Part shown: positions 1 through 9,700 of the stretch, one piece after another | Layout of the letters: every line of letters starts with the position of its first letter | Numbering within the stretch: position 1 is the stretch's first letter | Program-made: the position numbers and the translations under genes | Notes under the pieces: generated by a model | Database searches by the model: none | The model's input: the letters and a program-made list of their open reading frames with translations, nothing else | What the model was told of the DNA's origin: nothing | DNA from: Streptomyces cucumeris | GTDB lineage: Bacteria > Actinomycetota > Actinomycetes > Streptomycetales > Streptomycetaceae | Assembly: GCF_024295805.1 (NCBI RefSeq) | Contig: NZ_JANCLX010000021.1 | Span: 86,031 to 150,030 of the forward strand | DNA length: 64,000 bases | Reading direction: 5' to 3'

Positions 1-95
<95 letters not shown>

Positions 96-100
96 CACGG

Positions 101-778
101 TCACTCCATGCCGGTGCGCCCGGGGGTCCAGAAGGGTTTGGTGACCACCGAACGGCGGGGCCAGGTGAGGTCGTTCACCAGATGGCGCCGGACCGCCTGT
201 ACGGTGCGGGCCTCGCCCGCGACATAGGCCACCCCCGGCCGCGCGGGGAGGTCGAGGTTCCGCAGCGCCGCGACCAGGGTCCGGGAGGAGGCGGCCGGAC
301 CGCCGTTCCGGTAGCGCCAGCACACCTCCCGGGGCAACGGGAGCCGGTCGTCCGCGGTATCCACCTCGACCAGGCCGTACACCGTCTCGGTGGCGTCCAG
401 CGCGGCCATCATCGGACCGAAGGCGGCCATCGCGGTCTCCTCCCCCACGAACAGGTGGTACGGCGCGGGCCGGGTGATGAACCCGCCCTCGGGGCGGCCG
501 AACAGCACCTGCTCACCAGGGCGTACGGTACGGGCCCACCGGGCGCCCGGACCGTCGCCGCCGTGGTCGAGCATCCGCAGCTCCACGGCCCCGCCGTCGA
601 GGTCCCACACCGAGTAGGTACGGCGCGGGCCGCGCAGTCCGCCCAGCTGGAGACGGATCTGCTGGCCGGGGACCCATGGCAGCTCGCGGCAGGCGATCCT
701 GACCCGCCGCATCCGTCCGGCGGCCACCCCCGCGTACTCGACGGTGCCCCGGACCAGGAAGCGTTCGAGCAGTTTCAC
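101..778 (-). CDS. Siderophore-interacting protein (FAD-binding ferric-siderophore reductase family)
   Basis: 225 aa, close to the usual length of the SIP/ViuB family, which reduces ferric siderophores with FAD and NAD(P)H in the cytoplasm to release iron. The FAD-binding motif RTYSVW is at residues 53-58, followed by an acidic/glycine segment (LDHGGDGPGARWA, about 71-83). A nucleotide-binding strand-turn YVAGEA lies near residue 185, and the C terminus KPFWTPGRTG is typical of the family. The start overlaps the end of the upstream MFS gene by 4 bases (ATGA), so the two are probably translationally coupled. The pairing with an exporter suggests that one unit handles siderophore export and iron release from the returning complex; that link is inference, because no siderophore synthetase is in the window. 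Confidence 0.82.
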   Translation of the reverse strand: MKLLERFLVRGTVEYAGVAAGRMRRVRIACRELPWVPGQQIRLQLGGLRGPRRTYSVWDLDGGAVELRMLDHGGDGPGARWARTVRPGEQVLFGRPEGGFITRPAPYHLFVGEETAMAAFGPMMAALDATETVYGLVEVDTADDRLPLPREVCWRYRNGGPAASSRTLVAALRNLDLPARPGVAYVAGEARTVQAVRRHLVNDLTWPRRSVVTKPFWTPGRTGME

Positions 779-2271
779 CGCTTCTCCTCCCGGAACCAGA
801 GGACCACCACGACGGCTAGGACCGCCACGACCGCGGCGACCACCCGGAATCCGACGGTCATGGCGTCCGTGAAGGCGGCGACGGCACGGGCGTGCTCGGC
901 GGCGCCCAGTGACCGCGCCGCCGTCATCGCCTCGCCGGGCGAATCCGCGTGTCCGCCCAGGGAGTCGGGCAGCCGGTCGGTGAACCGGGCGGTCAGCACC
1001 GTGCCCATGACCGCCACGCCCAGCGCGCTGCCGACCTCCCGGGCCGCGCTGCCCAGACCGGAGCCGAGTCCGGCCCGGCTGTGCGGCAGGGCGCCGAGTA
1101 TCGAGGCGGACAGCATCGGCATGGACAGCCCCATCCCGGCCGCCGTCACCAGGAACACCGCGGCGTACAGCGGATACGGGGTGTCGGCGTCGGCGAGGGA
1201 GAGCAGGGCGAGTCCACCCGCGAGGGAGATGAGCCCGGCCGCGATGACCCGGCCCGCGCCGATCCGCCGGCCCAGCGGGATGCTGTGCCGTGAGACCACC
1301 AGCATGCCGATGGCCAGGGGGCCGATCGCGAGGCCGGTGAGGACGGGTGAGTAGCCCTTGACGTACTGGAGGAACTGCGCGTTGACGAAGAACAGCGCGA
1401 AGAGACCGAAGAAGGTGAGGGTCACCCCCAGCACACCCGCCCGCAGCCGGGGCACGGCGAACACCCTCGGGTCGATCAGCGGATGCGCGGCGCGCAGCGC
1501 GTACAGCACGAAACCGGTGAGGACGACCACGGAGGCCGCGAAGGCACCGAGGACGGTGGCCGAGGTCCAGCCGCGTTCGGGTCCCTCGATGACACCGAAG
1601 AGCAGGGCCACGAAGCCGAGGACGATCAGAACCGTGCCCACGATGTCCGGGTCGGCGGGGTGGCGTTCACCGCGCGGTGCGTAGCGGGCGGTGAGGAGGA
1701 ACAGCACCAGGGAGATCGGCGCCACGCACCAGAACAGCCCCTGCCAGGGCAGGTATTGCAGGATGAGGCCACCGCCGAGGTTGCCGGCCATTCCGGCGGC
1801 GCCGGTGGCCGCGGTCCACACCGCGATGGTGTGCGGCCGCCGCTCGGGCGGGGCGGTCTGGAGGGCCAGCGAGAGGGTGGCGGGCATGATCAGCGCGGCC
1901 CCGGCGCCGGTGAGCGCGCGGGCGGCGATGAGGACCGCGGGGCCGGGCGCCAGTGCGGAGGCCAGGGCGCCCACGGTGAACAGCGCGAGTCCGCTGAGCA
2001 GGGCGCCTTTGCGTCCGCAGCGGTCGCCGAGCGCCCCGGCCGGTATCAGCAGACAGGCGAAGACGATGACGTACGCGTCGACGATCCACAGCAGTTCGGT
2101 GGAACTGGGGTGCAGGGAGCCGTTGTTCAGCTGGGGGATGGCGAGGTTGATGGCGGCGACGAGCGCGATGGTCAGGATCACGCAGGACGACATCAGGGCC
2201 AGGACGCCGCCGGGGCGTGGCGCGGTGCGGCCCGGCGCCGGCGGCGCGGGACGTGCGGTGGTGACGGTCAT
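775..2271 (-). CDS. MFS drug/metabolite exporter, DHA2 (14-TM, EmrB/QacA) family
   Basis: 498 aa integral membrane protein with about 14 hydrophobic segments. The loop 2-3 signature GDRCGRKGA sits at residues 82-90 and the family motif C-like helix (GAGAALIMPATLSLAL) near 120-136. DHA2 members export drugs or small metabolites by proton antiport. It is the first gene of a two-gene unit with the siderophore-interacting protein (4-base overlap) and is transcribed away from the LysR regulator at 2405. The 133-base gap to that regulator holds an inverted repeat suitable as an operator. Substrate is unknown; a siderophore or a toxic compound are both possible. Confidence 0.88.
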   Translation of the reverse strand: MTVTTARPAPPAPGRTAPRPGGVLALMSSCVILTIALVAAINLAIPQLNNGSLHPSSTELLWIVDAYVIVFACLLIPAGALGDRCGRKGALLSGLALFTVGALASALAPGPAVLIAARALTGAGAALIMPATLSLALQTAPPERRPHTIAVWTAATGAAGMAGNLGGGLILQYLPWQGLFWCVAPISLVLFLLTARYAPRGERHPADPDIVGTVLIVLGFVALLFGVIEGPERGWTSATVLGAFAASVVVLTGFVLYALRAAHPLIDPRVFAVPRLRAGVLGVTLTFFGLFALFFVNAQFLQYVKGYSPVLTGLAIGPLAIGMLVVSRHSIPLGRRIGAGRVIAAGLISLAGGLALLSLADADTPYPLYAAVFLVTAAGMGLSMPMLSASILGALPHSRAGLGSGLGSAAREVGSALGVAVMGTVLTARFTDRLPDSLGGHADSPGEAMTAARSLGAAEHARAVAAFTDAMTVGFRVVAAVVAVLAVVVVLWFREEKR

Positions 2272-2371
2272 GGAGAAACCTCACGGAGCGCGGAGGACAT
2301 GGCCGCTCTCGGACGAGAGCGGGGATGGATACGGCGGCCGACCGTCGCTTGTAACGTAGGCGCCCCTGAGA

Positions 2372-2394
2372 CATAACTTCAAATGCAACTTATG
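2372..2394. promoter_or_regulatory. Candidate LysR operator in the MFS/LysR divergent promoter
   Basis: An AT-rich patch in otherwise GC-rich DNA contains the inverted repeat CATAA (2372-2376) and TTATG (2390-2394). It also holds a direct repeat ATGCAA at 2383-2388 and 2392-2397, and a second dyad TTAT/ATAA at 2390-2393 and 2401-2404. LysR-type regulators typically bind T-N11-A dyads between themselves and a divergent target, which is the layout here. Assignment to this regulator is inference. Confidence 0.5.
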
Positions 2395-2404
2395 CAAGGA
2401 ATAA

Positions 2405-3334
2405 GTGCACGTGACGCAATCAAAGCTGGACTTCAATCTGCTGGTCGCCCTCGACGCCCTGCTGGAGGAGGAGAGTGTGAGCGGCGCGGCCCTGCGGCTC
2501 CATCTGTCGAGTCCGGCCATGAGCCGTACGCTCGCCCGGATCCGTACGGCGCTCGGCGACCCGGTGCTGGTGCGTTCGGGGCGGCGGATGGTGCCGACAC
2601 CCCGGGCGCTGGCGCTCCGCGAGGAGGTGCGCGAGGTCGTGGAGCGGACGCGGGCGGTGTTCACCCCCGCCGGGAAGCTCGAACTGACCACGCTGGAACG
2701 CACCTTCACACTGCTGGCCGACGACGGGCTGCTGACGCTCATCGGGATGGGGCTGCTGGAGCGGGTCCGCCGTGAGACGCCGGGCGTCAGTCTGCGGCTC
2801 GTCCCGGAGGGGCCCGGAGAGACCTCGGTGCTGCGGGAGGGCCGCGCCGATCTGGAGCTGGGGGTGTTCCACGATCCGCCGCCCGAGTCCCGGGTGGAGC
2901 GCCTGGTCACCGATGACAACGTGGGGGTGGTCCGCGGCGGCCATCCGCTGCTCTCCGGGCCCATCACCCCCGAGCGCTATGCCGCGGCCGACCATCTGTC
3001 GGCCTCCCGCCGAGGGCTGTTGCACGGTCCGATCGACGAGGCGCTCGGCGAACTGGGGCTGCGGCGGCGGGTGGTGGCCTCGGTGCCGACGTTCGCCTCG
3101 GCCCTGCTGGTGACGGCGGACAGCGATCTGGTAGCGCGGGCCGGGAGACTGCTGACCCGGCCGCATGTCGAGCGGCTGGGGCTGGCCACCTTCGAGATTC
3201 CGCTGGAGCTGCCGCGGCTGCCGATCGGTCAGCGGTGGCATCCGCGGTACGACGCGGATCCGGCCCATATCTGGCTGCGCGGCTGCGTCCGGGAGATCGC
3301 GGGGGCGATCGGACCGGGGACCGGGGGCCGATGA
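2405..3334 (+). CDS. LysR-family transcriptional regulator
   Basis: 309 aa from GTG 2405. An N-terminal winged helix-turn-helix is at about residues 8-66 (LVALDALLEEESVSGAALRLHLSSPAMSRTLARI) and an effector-binding substrate fold follows from about 95 to 305. The sequence style (SKLDFNLLVALDALL) resembles the NodD/LinR-like branch. A second GTG at 2411, in frame, is also plausible: AAGGA at 2396-2400 lies 4 bases before the first GTG and 10 before the second. It is divergent from the MFS/siderophore-protein unit and probably controls it together with itself. Ligand unknown. Confidence 0.85.
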   Translation: MHVTQSKLDFNLLVALDALLEEESVSGAALRLHLSSPAMSRTLARIRTALGDPVLVRSGRRMVPTPRALALREEVREVVERTRAVFTPAGKLELTTLERTFTLLADDGLLTLIGMGLLERVRRETPGVSLRLVPEGPGETSVLREGRADLELGVFHDPPPESRVERLVTDDNVGVVRGGHPLLSGPITPERYAAADHLSASRRGLLHGPIDEALGELGLRRRVVASVPTFASALLVTADSDLVARAGRLLTRPHVERLGLATFEIPLELPRLPIGQRWHPRYDADPAHIWLRGCVREIAGAIGPGTGGR

Positions 3335-3395
3335 CTTTCCCGCCGCCCGAGGGTCCTTGCTGATGAGCACCACTGAACACCACAACAGGAGGTGG

Positions 3396-3890
3396 ATGTT
3401 GGCCGGTCCCGAGAACACGCCGATGCGCCGCGCGGGCGGCGGTGAGCCACCGGAGGTGACGCCGGTGCCGCCCCGGCGGCCCCCGGTCGTCCTGGTGCTG
3501 GACGGACCCGTGGGGCGGGCGGAAGTGCCGCGGCTGTGCGAGCGCCTCGGGGAGCTGGCACACGGCGGCGGCCCCGGCCCGGTGACGGTGGACGTGGCCG
3601 CGGTGAGCCGCCCGGACCTGGCCGTGGTCGAGGCCCTGGCCCGGCTGCGGCTCACCGCCCGGCGGCTGGGCCGCGGGATGCGGCTGCGGAATGCCGGGGG
3701 TGGGCTGCGGGAGCTGCTCGTCTGGGCCGGTCTCGAGGAGACCCTGAGCGACGGGCCGAAGGGGACCCACGGCCCGGCCGCGCCGGACCCGGGAGACGGT
3801 CTACGGGTCGATGCGCCCGGGGAGTCCGAAGAGCGGGAACAGGGTCTGGGTGTCCAGGAAGGAGTTGAGCCCCGTGATCCGCCCGTCTGA
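3396..3890 (+). CDS. STAS-domain protein (anti-sigma-factor antagonist-like)
   Basis: 164 aa from ATG 3396. AGGAGG at 3387-3392 is only 3 bases upstream, and ATG 3363 (in frame) or TTG 3399 are alternatives. The core (PPVVLVLDGPVGRAEVPRLC to ELLVWAGLEETL, about residues 28-115) has the beta-alpha pattern of STAS domains. The region of the phosphorylated serine reads SRPDLAVVEAL, without the usual D-S-[ST] triplet, so classic SpoIIAA-type switching is doubtful. The C-terminal ~50 residues are low complexity and acidic. The last 90 bases run antisense to the end of the sigma-factor gene on the other strand. A STAS protein next to a sigma gene is suggestive, but this sigma class is not known to use such partners. 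Confidence 0.6.
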   Translation: MLAGPENTPMRRAGGGEPPEVTPVPPRRPPVVLVLDGPVGRAEVPRLCERLGELAHGGGPGPVTVDVAAVSRPDLAVVEALARLRLTARRLGRGMRLRNAGGGLRELLVWAGLEETLSDGPKGTHGPAAPDPGDGLRVDAPGESEEREQGLGVQEGVEPRDPPV

Positions 3891-4787
3891 TATCTCCAGC
3901 ACCTGGAGCGCCCACGGTTCATGCCCGCCGTCGGGAGCCGGACGGTACTGGCCGAACGCGGGTGTCCCGTTCGCCACCGTGGGGACCAGCCGCGAGCCCC
4001 GGCATCCGGCGCCATGGCCCACCAGCCACTGGCGGATGTGCTCATGGCCGCGCAGCCACAGCTCGTAGGGCGGCATCGACAGGGTGGCGTCCTCGTGCAG
4101 CAGCGCGGTGAGGGAGTCCAGGTCGTACCGCTCGAAGGCGTCCACATAGCGGGCGAGCAGCGCGCGCTGCTCCTCGTCCAGGGGCTTGACCGGGTCACTG
4201 GCGGTGATCTCGGTCGCGGCGAGGGTGGCCCGTGCGCGCTGCAGCGCGCTGTTGACCGAGGCCACGGTGGTGCCCAGCAGCTCGGCGACCTCACTGGCCT
4301 TCCAGGCCAGCACCTCGCGCAGGATCAGCACCGCGCGCTGCCGGGGCGCCAGGTGCTGGAGGGCGGCGACGAACGCCAGGCGCACCGAGTCCCGCTGGGC
4401 CGCCACCTCGGCGGGGTCTCCCCCGTCGGCCAGCACCTGACCGTCCGGGACGGGGCCGACCCAGGTGGCCTCCGGCTGCGCGGCCAGCGTGGTCGGGTAC
4501 GGGGTGGCGGCGGAGGTCAGGTCCATCGGGCGGGCGCGGCGCTTGCTCCCGTTCAGCATGTCCAGACAGACATTGGTGGCGATGCGGTAGAGCCAGGAAC
4601 GCAGGGCGGAGCGGCCCTCGAAGCGGTCCAGGCCCCGCCAGGCGCGGACCATCGTCTCCTGGACGGCGTCCTCGGCCTCGAACGCCGAGCCCAGCATCCG
4701 GTAGCAGTATCCGGTGAGCTGCACCCGGAACGGCTCGAGCCGGAGCTCGGCACCGGCCGCACTGTCCACCGCGGCGACATCACTCAT
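3801..4787 (-). CDS. Sigma-70 family factor with C-terminal SnoaL-like domain (SigX5/TIGR02960 type)
   Basis: 328 aa from ATG 4787, with GGGAG about 7 bases upstream. Region 2 is at about residues 16-85 (LTGYCYRMLGSAFEAEDAVQ, then RSWLYRIATNVCLD). Region 4 HTH lies near 145-195 (PRQRAVLILREVLAWKASEV, then SVNSALQRARATL). The remaining ~125 residues form a SnoaL-like/NTF2-fold domain (RYDLDSLTALLHEDATLSMPP). This architecture is characteristic of the TIGR02960 family of ECF-like sigma factors, where the extra domain is thought to modulate activity without a classical anti-sigma factor. It converges with the STAS gene with 90 bases of antisense overlap. Confidence 0.85.
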   Translation of the reverse strand: MSDVAAVDSAAGAELRLEPFRVQLTGYCYRMLGSAFEAEDAVQETMVRAWRGLDRFEGRSALRSWLYRIATNVCLDMLNGSKRRARPMDLTSAATPYPTTLAAQPEATWVGPVPDGQVLADGGDPAEVAAQRDSVRLAFVAALQHLAPRQRAVLILREVLAWKASEVAELLGTTVASVNSALQRARATLAATEITASDPVKPLDEEQRALLARYVDAFERYDLDSLTALLHEDATLSMPPYELWLRGHEHIRQWLVGHGAGCRGSRLVPTVANGTPAFGQYRPAPDGGHEPWALQVLEISDGRITGLNSFLDTQTLFPLFGLPGRIDP

Positions 4788-4965
4788 GGAAGGCTCCCTG
4801 CCGCGCGGCGACGCACCGGACCGCCGCACCGTCGATCGTTCTCCGGTTCCAGTGAGTGCACCGTATAGGGCGGGTCTGACAATCCACCCCGACGTGCGGA
4901 AACACCGGACATCACGGGCGGGTCGCACGATCGCGCACAGGGCCCTCGCACACCGCGGCGGCCCC

Positions 4966-5214
4966 TCAGGCCACCGGGCGGGCGGTCACGGCGGAGGAGT
5001 GCACCTGGTGACCACCGCTGGCGATCATCCGCACCTCGGCGCGGTCACTGATCTCCGCCCGGACGATCCCGGTGTCATCCGCGTACACCGGATGCCCGCC
5101 CGGTCCGCTGGTGTCCGTGCGGTGCACCACGACCACGTCCTCACCCATGGTGTCCTTCGAGGTCAGGTCACCCAGATCGATGAAGACCAGTTCATATCTC
5201 TCCTGACGCCCCAT
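4966..5214 (-). CDS. DUF6296-like small protein
   Basis: 82 aa from ATG 5214, chosen because GGAGGAGGG lies just upstream; the open frame extends further but lacks support. The sequence (RYELVFIDLGDLTS, then VVVVHRTDTSGPGGHPVYAD, DTGIVRAEISD) matches the pattern I associate with the DUF6296 family, common in Streptomyces, with no known function. It looks like a small beta-rich soluble protein with no signal peptide or membrane segment. It sits between the sigma gene (same strand, 178 bases downstream) and the divergent FAD oxidoreductase. Confidence 0.6.
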   Translation of the reverse strand: MGRQERYELVFIDLGDLTSKDTMGEDVVVVHRTDTSGPGGHPVYADDTGIVRAEISDRAEVRMIASGGHQVHSSAVTARPVA

Positions 5215-5343
5215 GACGCCCTCCTCCCGCGCCAAGGTGGCCCCCTGGCTTACAAACCGGGACAATCCACCCTATCGGACGTATCCGCCCCCGCACGACC
5301 GCAGGGCGCCCACCTCGGCATTCACCCCGACGGAAAGGTGATC

Positions 5344-6723
5344 ATGAGCACCGACGCACGGGACGCACGGCTGGAGGGAACGGTCGTCGAGCGCGGCGAG
5401 CCCGGATACGAGCGCGTATGGGCGCGCATGGTGTGGAACGGGGTCAAGCCCGCGCGCTTCCCCGACGTGATCGTGACGGCCGCCTCGGAACGGGACGTCC
5501 CCCGGGCCGTCCGGCTGGCCCGCGCCCGTTCGCTGCGCGTCGGTGTGCGGTCCGGCGGACACAGCTGGTGCGCCTCCCCGCTGCGCGAGGGAACCCTGCT
5601 GCTCGATCTGTCCCGGCTGCGCGGTATCACCGTCGATCCCGGCCGTCGCACCGCGGAGGTCCAGCCCGGGGTCACCGGGGGTGAACTCGCCGCGGAGCTG
5701 GACCGGTACGGACTGATCTTCCCCTCGGGCCACTGCCCCTCCGTGGCCGTCGGCGGCTATCTGCTCAGCGGTGGGCTCGGCTGGAACCCGGGGGTGTTCG
5801 GGCCCGCCTGCGCCAGTGTGACGGGGATCGAGGCGGTGACGGCGGACGGGGAGGTGGTCCGCTGTGACGCCGGGGAGCACCCCGGGCTCTTCTGGGCGGC
5901 GCGCGGCGCCGGTCCCGGTTTCTTCGCCGTGGTGACGCGGTTCCGGCTGCGGCTGCGTCCACTGCCGTCGGCGATCACGACCACCGCGTACTCCTTCCCC
6001 CTGGCCGACGCCGAACCCGTGGCGCGCTGGATCGCCGGGGTGGCCGAGGGGCTGGACCCGGGCGTGGAGGCCGGGCTGACCCTGGCCACCGCCGGACCGG
6101 ACGTCTCCGGAGCATCGCCGCGCCCCAAGGTGGTGTCGGTGACCGCCACCGCCTTCGCGGACTCACGGCAGGAAGCCCTGCGGTGGCTGGCCCCGCTGCG
6201 GGACTGCCCGTTCCCCGGACGCACCCTGTCCCGGCGGGAGGAGGAACCGACGACGCTGGCGGCGATGTACGAGGGCTGTGACGCGGTGTGGCCCCGGGAG
6301 CACCGCTACGCGGTGGACACCCTGTGGTCCGATGAGGACCTGGGCACGCTGATGGCGCTGTGCGGTGAGGCGATGGCGATGGCCCCCTCCGAGAAGTCCC
6401 TCTTCCTGGTGCCCCTCGCCCCCGCCTCGCGGAATCCGGAACTCTGGCACGACATGGCGTTCTCCGTCCTGGGCCGCAACTACCTGGTGCCCTACGCCGT
6501 CTGGGAGGACCCGGACGAGGACGGCGCCCAACTGCGGTGGCTGCGGCGGACGATGGAGCTGCTGGAACCGCTGGGCACCGGCCACTACATCGCCGAGGCC
6601 GACCTCCCGGCCGCACTCATCCGCGCCGAGCGGTCGTTCACACCGGACGACTGGCGGCGGCTGGAGGAGCTGCGGGCCCGCTACGACCCGGACGGGGTCT
6701 TCCCCGCGCCCCTGCCCCGCTGA
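5344..6723 (+). CDS. FAD-linked oxidoreductase, BBE family, probably bicovalently flavinylated
   Basis: 459 aa from ATG 5344; GGAAAGG at 5332-5338 gives a good ribosome-binding site. The N-terminal FAD_binding_4 (PCMH) domain spans about residues 35-205 and the berberine-bridge C-terminal segment is at the end. His73 in RSGGHSW and Cys131 in SGHCPSVAVGG occupy the positions that attach 8-alpha and C6 of FAD in bicovalent oxidases such as glucooligosaccharide oxidase. There is no signal peptide, so it is likely cytoplasmic. Such enzymes oxidise sugars, alkaloids or secondary-metabolite intermediates; the substrate is not predictable here. Confidence 0.82.
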   Translation: MSTDARDARLEGTVVERGEPGYERVWARMVWNGVKPARFPDVIVTAASERDVPRAVRLARARSLRVGVRSGGHSWCASPLREGTLLLDLSRLRGITVDPGRRTAEVQPGVTGGELAAELDRYGLIFPSGHCPSVAVGGYLLSGGLGWNPGVFGPACASVTGIEAVTADGEVVRCDAGEHPGLFWAARGAGPGFFAVVTRFRLRLRPLPSAITTTAYSFPLADAEPVARWIAGVAEGLDPGVEAGLTLATAGPDVSGASPRPKVVSVTATAFADSRQEALRWLAPLRDCPFPGRTLSRREEEPTTLAAMYEGCDAVWPREHRYAVDTLWSDEDLGTLMALCGEAMAMAPSEKSLFLVPLAPASRNPELWHDMAFSVLGRNYLVPYAVWEDPDEDGAQLRWLRRTMELLEPLGTGHYIAEADLPAALIRAERSFTPDDWRRLEELRARYDPDGVFPAPLPR

Positions 6724-6755
6724 GGGACGGCCGCCGCCGGGTGTGCCCAGGGACA

Positions 6756-9700
6756 TCACTCCTCGTCGCCGTCGGCAGGCTGCCGGAGCGCCAGTTCACT
6801 GACCAGCGGTGTCAGCGCCGACCCGAAGAGCGTGGCCGCCGCGATCGAACCCAGGGTGATGCCCCAGGCCAGCGGGCCCAGCGGGGTGCAGCCGAAGAAG
6901 TGGCTGACCCCCGGGGTCTGGATGATGGCGGCGAGGACCGCGGCGGAGCCCAGACCCGCGATCAGCACGTGCCGGTCCAGTCCGCCGGTGGCCAGGGTCT
7001 GCGCCAGCTGGGTGCCGACCAGCGCGGCCAGCGCCACCGTACGGGCCCGGCGGCCGCGTCCGGTGAGCCGGGCGCTGGTCCACGCCACCCCGGCACCGGC
7101 GGCGGTGATCAGCCCGCGCAGCAGCATCTCCTTGGTCAGCGCGGTGCCCAGGGAGCGGCTGGGACCCTCCTTCAGCAGCCGTTCACCGGTGTGGCCGGTG
7201 GGTTCGCGGACCGCGATGGCCAGCGCCGGGGCGAGGTCGGTCAACAGGTTCACCAGCATGATCTGCCGGGCGCTGAGCGGGGTGCTGCCGGTGAGCGCGG
7301 AGGCCACCACGCTGAAGGTGACCTCGCCGAAGTTGCCGCCGATGAGGATGGCGAGCGCGGCCCGTACCGACGCCCACATGGCACGGCCCTCCATCAGGGC
7401 CGACACGATGGTCTCCAGCCGGTCGTCGGTGACGACCAGGTCCGCGGCGGCGGTGGCGGCGGGGGTGCCGCGCCGCCCCAGGGCGATGCCGACGTCCGCG
7501 AGCCGGATGGCGGGGGCGTCGTTGGCCCCGTCGCCGGTCATCGCCACCACCTTCCCCAGACGCTGGTACGCCTGGACGATCCGGACCTTGTGGTGCGGGC
7601 TGCACCGGGCGATGACATCCACCGTGGGCAGCAGCGCGTCGAGTTCGGTGTCGTCCATCTCGTCCAGCTCGGGCCCGGTGCACACCGTCGGCTCGGGGGT
7701 GTCGATGACGGTGGCGGCGATGGCGTCGGCCGTGGCCGGGTGGTCCCCGGTGAGCATCACCGTCTGCACACCGGCCTCGCGCAGCCGCGCGGTCGCGGGC
7801 GCGGCGCCGGTGCGGACCGGGTCGGCGAGCGCGATGAACCCGAGGAAGACCAGCTCCGAGACGGACGCGTCGGTGAGCTCCTCGCCCGCGCGGACGGGGC
7901 GTTCGGCAACCGCCAGCACCCGGCGTCCGGCACCGGCCAGTTCCTCGGCGGCCGCGGTCAGTTCGCGCACGGCGGCCTCGTCCAGGTCGGTGGCGGTGGG
8001 CGAACCCGGGGTCTGCCGCCGGACACAGCGGTCGAGCACTCCTTCCGGCGCCCCCTTCACACTGAGCAGGGCGCCGCGCGCGGTGTTTCCCGCGGTCGCG
8101 TGGTACGCGCGGGAGGGTTCGAACGGCAGGGAGTCGGTGCGCCGCCAGCGCGGCGCGCCCCGGCGTACGGCGACCCCCGCCCGGCGGGCACCGGCCACGA
8201 CCGCGCGGTCGGTCTGGTGCGCCATGGGCTCCGACTGCCGGGCGGGCGGGGTGGCGCGCAGGGCGGCGGCGAGCACGGCCTTGCGGGGGGAGTCGAGCCG
8301 GTCCGCGGGGAGCGGTCCGCCGCCGTCGCTGACGGCGGCGAGCTGGAGGGTGCCCTCGGTGAGCGTACCGGTCTTGTCGAAGCACAGGACCTCGGCACGG
8401 CCGAGCGCCTCGATGGTGCGGGGGTTGCGGACCAGGGCGCCGAGGTCCGCCAGACGGCGGGCGGCGGCCAGTTGGGCGGCGTTGACCAGGAACGGAAGCC
8501 CTTCGGGGACGGAGGCGACGGCGAGGTTGACCGCGGAGGCCAGGTTCTCGGTGAGCGGGTGGCCGTGCAGCAGTCCGGCGCCGGAGACGGCGGCGGCGGA
8601 GCCGAGGGCGATGGGCAGACTGGCCCGGGTGAGCGAGGTCAGCCGGGCCTCGACACCGGTGACGGGGGCCGCCTGGCGGGCGGTGGCCAGACTCCGGCCG
8701 ACCTCGGTGGAGGGACCGGTGGCCACCACGACGGCCTGGGCCCGTCCGGCGGAGACGGTGGTGCCCTCGTAGACCATCGAGGCGCGCTCGGTGAGGTGCG
8801 CCGCGACCACCGGCGCCGGATCCTTGGCCACCGGCAGGGACTCCCCGGTGAGCGAGGACTCGTCGACCTCCAGTCCGTCGGTCTCCAGCAGCCGGCAGTC
8901 GGCGGGCACCACATCCTCCGGGCCCAGCGCGATGATGTCCCCGGGGACCAGGGCACCGGCGGTGACCAGGCGCGCGGTCCCGCCGCGCCGTACCCGAGCG
9001 CCCACCGCGGAGCGGGCGAACAGCTCCGCGAGCGCCTTTTCGGTCCTGACCCGCTGGAAGCCGCCGACGAGCGCCGAGGTGCCGGTGATGGCGGCCACGA
9101 GCGCGGCGTCGGTGCGCGACCCCACGGCGGCGGCGAGTGCGGCACCGGCGGCGAGAACCGGGGTCAGGGGGTTGGCCAGCTCTTCGACGAAGGCCGAAGG
9201 GAGGCTGGTGCCGGTCGGCTCGCCGGTGCGCGGGCCGCCCCCGGCGCGTGCCGCGGCCTGCTCGGCGCTGAGCCCGTCGGTACCGGTGCACAGCCGTTCC
9301 AGCACCCGGGGGACGGGCATCAGATGCCAGGGGGTGGTGGTCACCGGCGGCACCATGGGGCGGGCGAGGAGCTGCCGGGCGCGCCAGGCCCCCATGCAGA
9401 AGGCCACGGTTCCGGCCGCGGTGCCGGCGCTTGCACCGCGGGCCGCCGCCTGGCGCCGCGGTGCCTTGAGGGCGGCGACGGCGCCGATACCGCTGCCGCT
9501 GGCCGAGAGCAGGGCGCTCTCCCGGTCGACCCGCGCGGCCACGCCCACGGCGTCCACGATGAGCCCGGCGGACTCCAGGTCCGCGCCGACCAGCAGATGC
9601 GCGCCCCAGGCCGGGGGCTCGCCCTCGCGGTGCACCCCGACTCCGCAGTCGGCCGCCCCCAGTGCCCGGCGGTTGCCCGAGAGCAGCAGCACGATCGCGC

